NCBI GenBank assembly: GCA_020650975.1
Contig: JAIPMN010019861.1
Span: 2,273-27,153 of the forward strand
Source of the DNA: Apostichopus californicus
Lineage: Eukaryota; Echinodermata; Holothuroidea; Aspidochirotida; Stichopodidae
Direction: 5' to 3'
DNA length: 24,881 nucleotides
Position 1 is the first letter of the stretch; the number at the start of each line of letters is the position of its first letter. Made by a program: the position numbers and the translations under genes. Positions 20,301 to 24,881 of this stretch are shown one piece after another. The notes beneath the pieces were generated by a model. It was not told where the DNA came from. It made no database searches and saw only the letters and a program-made list of their open reading frames with translations.

Positions 20301-23084
20301 GACCAAGGTTTGTTTCTTCATATTGCAGCTAAGTTTGTTACTAATGGTATGGTATGAATGCTTGTTTACATCCAACTCATCTCATTAAACAACCCTTTTT
20401 TTATTATTATTATTATTTTTTTTTTATATCTTACTGAACATTGGCCATGTCAAAGTATGCAATACTTTCTGCAGATACCTTACCTGTCATGGCTGGCTTT
20501 TGATTTGATTTATTTGATTTTCCACAGATAATAAATATATACATGTGGAGGGAAGTCCTCTAAAAAGCCAATTCAGGCTTAACAAGGTAAAGGACTCCCA
20601 AGAATTTTCTATTTATTGTAGACCGTGATTAAATAGAATGAACGGATTAATGGATGAATGAACAAAAAACAAATGAGTGGATGAATGAATGAAGAATGAA
20701 TAAAGGAATGAAAGATCAAAAACGGTACACCTACTGCTAAGGTCCCAAAGTAAAAGGTTACACCTACTGCTAAGGTCCCAAAGTGAAAGGTTACACCTAC
20801 TGCTAAGGTCCCAAAGTGAAAGGTTACACCTACTGCTAAGGTCCCAAAGTGAAAGGTTACACCTACTGCTAAGGTCCCAAAGTAAAAGGTTACACCTACT
20901 GCTAAGGTCCCAAAGTGAAAGGTTACACCTACTGCTAAGGTCCCAAAGTGAAAGGTTACAGCTACTGCTAAGGTCCCAAGTGAAAGGCCGGCTTACTGCA
21001 GTTGCTGCATATTGTTTAACAAGAACAACTTTCTGTGGACTCAAATTAGGTATATTTACTCAAGACTCACAATTCCATTGGACATTAGATGGTGCCACTG
21101 TAACTTCCTGCCACTGTGTTTATTCTTGTAAAACTCTTCCACCTCTGGGATGAAATCCTCCAGTTCCAATGGTAACGACACTGGAACCCTCTCGCTGCTT
21201 CTGGACCAAGCACCGGCGTTTAATATCTTGATGTTGATGTTATCTGATAGAATTACCACCACATAAATAAATAAATCAAGAATGCCTTTTTGTAATCACC
21301 AAATAATGTAATACCATTAAAGATGAGTAGTTATTTTAACCCAGTCATGACAAAAGTCTCTAAAAGTTCAACATTAAGACACTCTAAAAGAGGTTTTCAA
21401 CTTTTTTACCGGACAAACGATAGTCGATAACTTTGACCTGACTTTGACCTGAACCGGGAAGAGCACTAGTGATGACTCGACTCAATAAATTAAGTGAATC
21501 GTTTCAAATTATTCGGTTCTAAGGATATGCTGGTATTTAGACAGATTTATGTTTAAGTGAACAATATAATACAGACAGAAAGTATTTAGAGGTCATGCCA
21601 TAGTTTTTGCATTCCCTGTCCACAGAGACACAAATACACAGACTATTGTTTGTTTGTTTATTTGATTTCCACAGATCATAAATATATAAATGTGGAGGGA
21701 AGTCCTTTAAAAAGCCAATACAGGCTTAAAAAAGTAAAGTAGTTAGGAATGCTATTGTTATTTCTTTAAATGTTCAGTATGGTAGTGTTATTATTATGTT
21801 AGCTGCACACCTGAATGTGAAGTAAGTAATGTGTCATTATGTATTGTGTTTATTTTTGTACATCAAGGTACATTCTAACATTGAAGAGGCTCAACCCTCA
21901 ACTCTCCCCATCCCTCCCCCCCCCCCGCCCCACTCAGGATAAAATTTCGGCATGTTATATCTCCATGTGCCATCTGCCTAATCTCTGACTCTATGAACCC
22001 TAACTAAATACACCCATGATCCCAGTCATGTTCCTGCCCTTTATCAAGATCCTACCTCTACAACAGGGATCAACCTTAGCGACAGGGGAGCTACCAGGGA
22101 CCTCCCTTAACAAACCAGTTACCCTACTCAGTTGACCCAGTTTCCCTACTCAGTTGCAATGTGTTATGAGGTATCTGATGCCAGATGCAGTAAAAACATA
22201 TTCAGTTTTCTATCCTCACAGTGAAATAAAAATGTACACATACCCTACCCATGAATAAATCTGACTCCCGACGCAACAGGGCTAGCCAAAACCATCACAA
22301 ACTGGACCCATAAATGTTGACATCACCCATTCACCGATATAATTGTGTATCATACTCCAATGACCCATACTTTCATAGTGTTAATACACTCACCTGATAC
22401 GCTACTTTGATTGTTTCTATGGAGATCTCGGAACGAGGAATTGAGATCTTCGCTGACTTTGATATCTTGAAACATCCTGGCAAGCTTGTTGACGTAGTCT
22501 GCAGGCATCCCGACTTCCTAGACGCAAAAGAAAAGTGAAAAAAAAAATAGAAAGAAAAAGAAGAAAAAACAAAATAATAATAATAATTAAACAAAATAAT
22601 AATAATATTAAAAAAAAATTAATAAAAGGAGAGCGAATACATCCCGTCTCTACAGTGGGCATGCAATAGGCTATTATAGGCTAGGCTCATTGACTATTCA
22701 CAATAGACTGAAACATGTCACCTACAGAAACCTTCCTGCTAATTTTCTTCACTTTCACCATTCCACTTCTCTTTAGTCTCATTACATACCAACCATAATA
22801 CACTACTTACATATAACTAAATGACTCCATTCACCCTCACAAACCCACTGCCCTCCCCCACCCCCACTCCCCACACCCAAAATGTATATGAATTCCCTAG
22901 AAACATTGCACTGTCAGATTAAGACGAGCAGTTTCCAGCTCTTTTGACTCACCCTTAACCACTCGACCATATTTTCTTCCTTTTCACTGTCGGCGGATGT
23001 GTCGAGAATCAGCCTACGGGTGAGGTGCACCTTGTGGTAACGCATGAAAACATCTTTGTTCTGTACGTACTTTAATACTAAGAG
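17128..23084 (-). CDS. CUL5: Cullin-5, C-terminal 342 residues (7 exons, 5'-partial)
   Basis: Scaffold of CRL5 ubiquitin ligases: the cullin C-terminal half docks the RING protein RBX2, while the N-terminal half (outside the window) binds Elongin B/C with SOCS-box receptors. The coding sequence joins 23084-22953, 22517-22394, 21243-21071, 19927-19766, 19147-19029, 18200-18077 and 17322-17128, 1029 nt in all, with consistent phases and GT/AG borders. Visible motifs in order are FMRYHKVHLTRRL, EVGMPADYVNKLARMF, KILNAGAWSRSSE, WHHLMSNG, EVTTFQMAVLFAWNQRP, IGRLQL and the neddylation motif KIMKMRK. The match to recalled vertebrate CUL5 is near-collinear without large indels and corresponds roughly to residues 439-780 of a 780-residue protein. 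The NAGAW motif and the sequence around the neddylation site favour CUL5 over CUL1-4. No frameshift or stop interrupts it, so it looks functional. Introns in the window are 435, 1150, 1143, 618, 828 and 754 bp. Confidence 0.96.
17702..18108. repeat. About 200-bp tandem duplication spanning the exon F 3' border
   Basis: Two units (about 17702-17900 and 17901-18103, offsets 199 and 203 bp) share matched blocks: TATCCAG, a GGTAAGTGAG/GGTAGGTGAG block, ACATAGCAATGC, a TACCCAGGT-TACG block and GACACGTACCTGAGTATTC. The junction copy at 17879-17909 reproduces the end of exon F and its GTACGTG donor, lacking a 7-bp GACTCAG present in the real exon. Confidence 0.88.
18077..18200 (-). CDS. CUL5: CUL5 coding exon F
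   Basis: One base completes the isoleucine codon from exon E; then come 41 residues, KNGKPQRRGKVNMIGRLQL to GIVQLRILRTQ. The donor is ACTCAG before GTACGTG. The last bases of this exon and its donor are repeated about 200 bp away inside the following intron. If that intron were retained, the frame would add 51 unrelated residues and stop at 17921-17923, before the neddylation domain. Confidence 0.94.
19029..19147 (-). CDS. CUL5: CUL5 coding exon E
   Basis: It encodes 39 residues plus two bases, starting SLIAFAKLKRQVILCS and ending FSINQQFAM. The acceptor is GTTTTCAG, preceded by a TCC trinucleotide microsatellite (19156-19190) that makes up most of the polypyrimidine tract. The donor is GTGAGTAG. 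The residues around ECKSPKEFSDSTM are variable between species. Confidence 0.93.
19156..19190 (+). repeat. (GGA)n microsatellite at the exon E acceptor
   Basis: Eleven to twelve perfect GGA units. On the CUL5 strand this is (TCC)n, ending 8 bp before the CAG acceptor of exon E, so it forms most of the polypyrimidine tract. Confidence 0.95.
19424..19665. repeat. 122-bp tandem duplication in a CUL5 intron
   Basis: Two diverged copies share CTTTAACAA followed by GTGGTGCAATAGAACATT, then TAACTTTT-CACTTTG and an AT-rich tail. The starts at 19427 and 19549 give a period of 122 bp. It lies in the intron between exons D and E. Confidence 0.88.
19766..19927 (-). CDS. CUL5: CUL5 coding exon D
   Basis: It encodes 54 residues, phase 0 to 0, starting ISFKNEVGVFDLEVTTFQ and ending ELPENELRKTLW. 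It holds the conserved cullin segment with the TTFQMAVLFAWNQ core. The acceptor is AATCGCAG and the donor is GTAAAG. Confidence 0.95.
20399..20428 (+). repeat. (TTA)n and T-rich low-complexity tract
   Basis: TTATTATTATTATTA followed by a T run; intronic. Confidence 0.85.
20500..20593 (-). mobile_element. Non-LTR retrotransposon 3' tail-like repeat, copy 1
   Basis: Read on the minus strand it ends with GGACTTCCCTCCACAT, then an ATCTGTGGAAAATCAAATAA tail with short AATCA repeats. A second copy lies at 21647-21741 in the same orientation. A conserved body followed by a simple A-rich microsatellite tail suggests the 3' end of a CR1/L2-type LINE or a SINE using it. The family call is inference. 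Confidence 0.5.
20638..20715 (+). repeat. Degenerate TGAA/GGATGAATGA repeat
   Basis: A short imperfect tetranucleotide tract of the same composition as the array at 7104-8160, directly abutting the 33-bp minisatellite. Confidence 0.8.
20724..20987. repeat. 33-bp minisatellite, 8 copies
   Basis: The unit runs GGTTACACCTACTGCTAAGG then TCCCAAAGTGAAA. Eight near-identical tandem copies differ at one or two bases (GTAAA versus GTGAA; the last copy has GCT for CCT and a one-base deletion). Because 33 is a multiple of three, the minus strand has an open frame repeating WDLSSRCNLSL. It lies in the intron between CUL5 exons C and D. Confidence 0.97.
21071..21243 (-). CDS. CUL5: CUL5 coding exon C
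   Basis: It is 173 nt: two bases complete the split aspartate codon from exon B, followed by 57 residues running from NINIKILNAGAW through LELEDFIPEVEEFY to WHHLMSNGI. NAGAW replaces the TxGxWP motif typical of other cullins and is diagnostic of CUL5. The donor is GTGAGTC. Two copies of one dispersed repeat lie in the introns on either side of this exon. Confidence 0.95.
21434..21450 (-). promoter_or_regulatory. DR5 nuclear-receptor half-site pair
   Basis: On the minus strand, AGGTCA, five bases AAGTC, then AGGTCA: an exact match to the direct-repeat-5 response element used by RAR/RXR heterodimers. It is intronic in CUL5. It could be a chance 11-bp duplication (CTTTGACCTGA). Confidence 0.3.
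21647..21741 (-). mobile_element. Non-LTR retrotransposon 3' tail-like repeat, copy 2
   Basis: It matches the copy at 20500-20593 over about 85 bp with few differences and has a tail of AAATAAACAAACAAACA on the minus strand. With copy 1 it brackets exon C and the 33-bp minisatellite in direct orientation. Confidence 0.55.
21900..21935 (+). repeat. C-rich low-complexity tract
   Basis: A run of CCCTCC and about 12 C followed by GCCCC; intronic. Confidence 0.85.
22394..22517 (-). CDS. CUL5: CUL5 coding exon B
   Basis: It encodes 41 residues plus one base, beginning EVGMPADYVNKLARMFQDIK and ending in a less conserved linker (HRNNQSSVS). The acceptor is GCGTCTAG before GAAGTC and the donor is TATCAG before GTGAGTG. 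The linker differs from vertebrate CUL5 where the family tolerates change. Confidence 0.94.
22537..22630 (+). repeat. A-rich / (AAT)n tract
   Basis: A-rich purine sequence then repeated AATAATAATAAT. On the CUL5 strand it is T-rich and lies about 20 bp upstream of the exon B acceptor, contributing to its pyrimidine-rich context. Confidence 0.8.
22953..23084 (-). CDS. CUL5: CUL5 coding exon A (first in window)
   Basis: It encodes 44 residues in phase 0 at both ends, from LLVLKYVQNKD through FMRYHKVHLTRRL to MVEWLR. This is the highly conserved cullin helix region with the F-x-x-Y-H-K-x-H-L-x-R-R-L signature. The acceptor is CCTACGAAG before CTCTTA and the donor is AAGG before GTGAGTC. The preceding exon is not visible: the rest of the window upstream is satellite DNA, so that intron exceeds 1.79 kb. 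Confidence 0.94.
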
Positions 23085-23389
23085 CTTCGTAGGACAAAGG
23101 AATGAAACCAAATTAACTGTAGTTTATAATAAATTGGCAGAAGCACCAGTGTGTCCTGCAGGTTTTCATGTCTGTTCTTCTTACACTACCTCTTCTCTAG
23201 TCGCCCCGACCCCTTCCCATTCCCTAACACACTATGTATCCATATGTATTCTACAAATAACTAGCCCCCTACCCCCCCCCCCCTCACACGATCCCCTTAC
23301 TAGTAACACATTTCCGTTACATCTTTATCGACAGACAAAAGACTAAATTTACAGAAATCTAAGCTTTCAACACAGTTGCAAGCATCTAC

Positions 23390-24881
23390 ATTGCAACATC
23401 AATATGATAATGCTATATACAGACAACAAAACACACTGAGCTGCAACTTCAATTTGATACTGTCAGGGCACCTACAATAGGCTAGATTGAGACGAAAAAG
23501 ACACTGCAATGAAAAAACAGCCTTGACACTACAAGGACACTGTCGTCATATGCCATACTATCAAGTACCTCTCCACATTCTTTTAACACTGGCACTGCTA
23601 CAACACCAACATGGCAATGCTACAACACCAACATTACAGTGTTACAACACCAACATGGCAATGCTATAACACCAACATGATGCTGTGACAACACCAACAT
23701 GGCAATGCTATAACACCAACATGACATTGTTACAACACCAACATGGTAATGCTATAACACCAACATGACGCTGTTACAAAACCAACATGGCAATGCTATA
23801 ACACCAACATGACGCTGTTACAACACTAACATGGTAATGCTATAACACCAACATGACACTGTTACAATACCAACATGGCAATGCTATAACACCAACATGA
23901 CGCTGTTACAAAACCAACATGGCAATGCTATAACACCAACATGACACTGTTACAACACTAACATGGCAATGCTACAACACCAACATGACACTGTTACAAC
24001 ACCATCATGGCTATGCTTTAACACCAACATGACACTGTTACAACACCAACATGGCAATGCTATAACACCAACATGACACTGTTACAACACCATCATGGCA
24101 TTAGATTGACACCAACATGACACTGTTACAACACCAACATGACAATGCTACAACACCAACATGACACTGCTACAATCACCAACATGGCAATGCTATAACA
24201 CCAACATGACACGGTTACAAAACCAACATGGTAATACTATAACACCAACATGACGCTGTTACAACACCAACATGGCAATGCTATAACACCAACATGACAC
24301 TGTTACAACACCAACATGGCGATGCTATAACACCAAATGACACTGTTACAACAACATGGCAATGCTACAACACCAACATGACACTGTTACAACACCATCA
24401 TGACATTAGATTGACACCAACATGACACTGTTACAACACCATCATTACATTAGAATGCTACCAGCATAAATATTACTTTGGACATGATATATGACACTCC
24501 TACAACATTTCAACTACTATGTCAATTTGTCATACGATCATGTACTTCTCCACATTATTTTAACACTGGCACTGCTACAATACCAACATGTTTATGGCAA
24601 TGCTATAACACCAACATTACACTGCTACAAAACCAACATGGCAATGCTATAACACCAACATGACACTGTTACAACACCATCATGACGTTAGATTGACACC
24701 AACATGACACTGTTACAACACCATCATTACATTAGAAGATGTTACCAGCATAAATATTACTTTGGACATGACATATGACACTCCTACAACATTTCAACTA
24801 CTATGTCAATTTGTCATACGATCATGTACTTCTCCACATTATTTTAACACTGGCACTGCTACAATACCAACATGTTTATGG
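23390..24881. repeat. 22-bp satellite in 44-bp dimers with 284-bp higher-order units
   Basis: Two alternating 22-bp monomers, GGCAATGCTATAACACCAAC+AT and GACACTGTTACAACACCAAC+AT, make a 44-bp dimer repeated roughly 40 monomers long between 23590 and 24457. A third variant carries CATTAGATTGACACC. A non-repeat spacer with CAGCATAAATATTACTTTGG is duplicated at 24461 and 24745, a 284-bp period, and a diverged form occurs at 23541-23592. From 23390 the units decay gradually, as at array edges. The array runs off the window end and lies within the intron upstream of exon A. Confidence 0.95.

Noticed and set aside
20613..21044. 143-codon minus frame as a real gene
   Set aside because: The frame is produced by the 33-bp minisatellite and adjacent simple repeat within a CUL5 intron; kept only as a finding.
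23044..23346. 100-codon plus-strand frame
   Set aside because: It overlaps CUL5 exon A antisense and then runs into C-rich low-complexity sequence; a shadow.
23487..24663. Plus-strand frames in the 22-bp satellite
   Set aside because: Repeating QHQHGNA/TPTWQCYN peptides come from the satellite period; no coding evidence.
23390..24881. CRISPR-like array
   Set aside because: Repeats are contiguous 22-bp monomers without unique spacers, in a eukaryotic intron.
1..24881. tRNA or rRNA genes
   Set aside because: I looked for B-box-like GGTTCGA sequences and conserved rRNA segments and saw none that fold convincingly; a covariance-model scan would settle it.

Overview
The window looks like AT-rich nuclear DNA from an animal, most likely a marine invertebrate deuterostome. 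An echinoderm is my best guess, from the closeness of the one recognisable protein to its vertebrate counterpart and from the poly-G/poly-C-rich repeat ends; this assignment is inference. There are no bacterial gene clusters, operons or CRISPR arrays.

The one gene I can identify with confidence is on the minus strand from 23084 down to 17128. Seven coding exons with clean GT/AG borders and matching phases encode the last 342 residues of cullin-5 (CUL5), the scaffold of Elongin B/C-SOCS-box (CRL5) ubiquitin ligases. They carry the C-terminal part of the cullin homology domain and the complete neddylated winged-helix B domain, ending at a TGA stop. The N-terminal half lies beyond the right edge.

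Layout: 1-5842 is AT-rich DNA without a recognisable gene, with G/C homopolymer tracts and simple repeats. 5845-6231 is a MITE-like inverted-repeat element flanked by TA. 7104-8160 is a large compound tetranucleotide array that leaves long minus-strand frames open by period alone. 8161-15960 is again without a recognisable gene, with a CpG-rich patch holding a perfect CRE (10601-10775), hAT-like transposon ends and a 12-base N gap (12837-12848). 15961-16062 is a stray fragment of a 22-bp satellite. 17128-23084 is CUL5; its introns hold a 33-bp minisatellite, a 122-bp tandem duplication, an approximately 200-bp tandem duplication that includes an exon-intron border, and two copies of a retrotransposon-tail-like repeat. 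23390-24881 is a large 22-bp/44-bp satellite with a 284-bp higher-order period, lying inside the next upstream CUL5 intron.

The notable biology is how far a conserved gene's introns and flanks have been filled by several independent tandem-repeat families, including one that copied a splice donor and one that supplies a polypyrimidine tract. I found no convincing new protein system.
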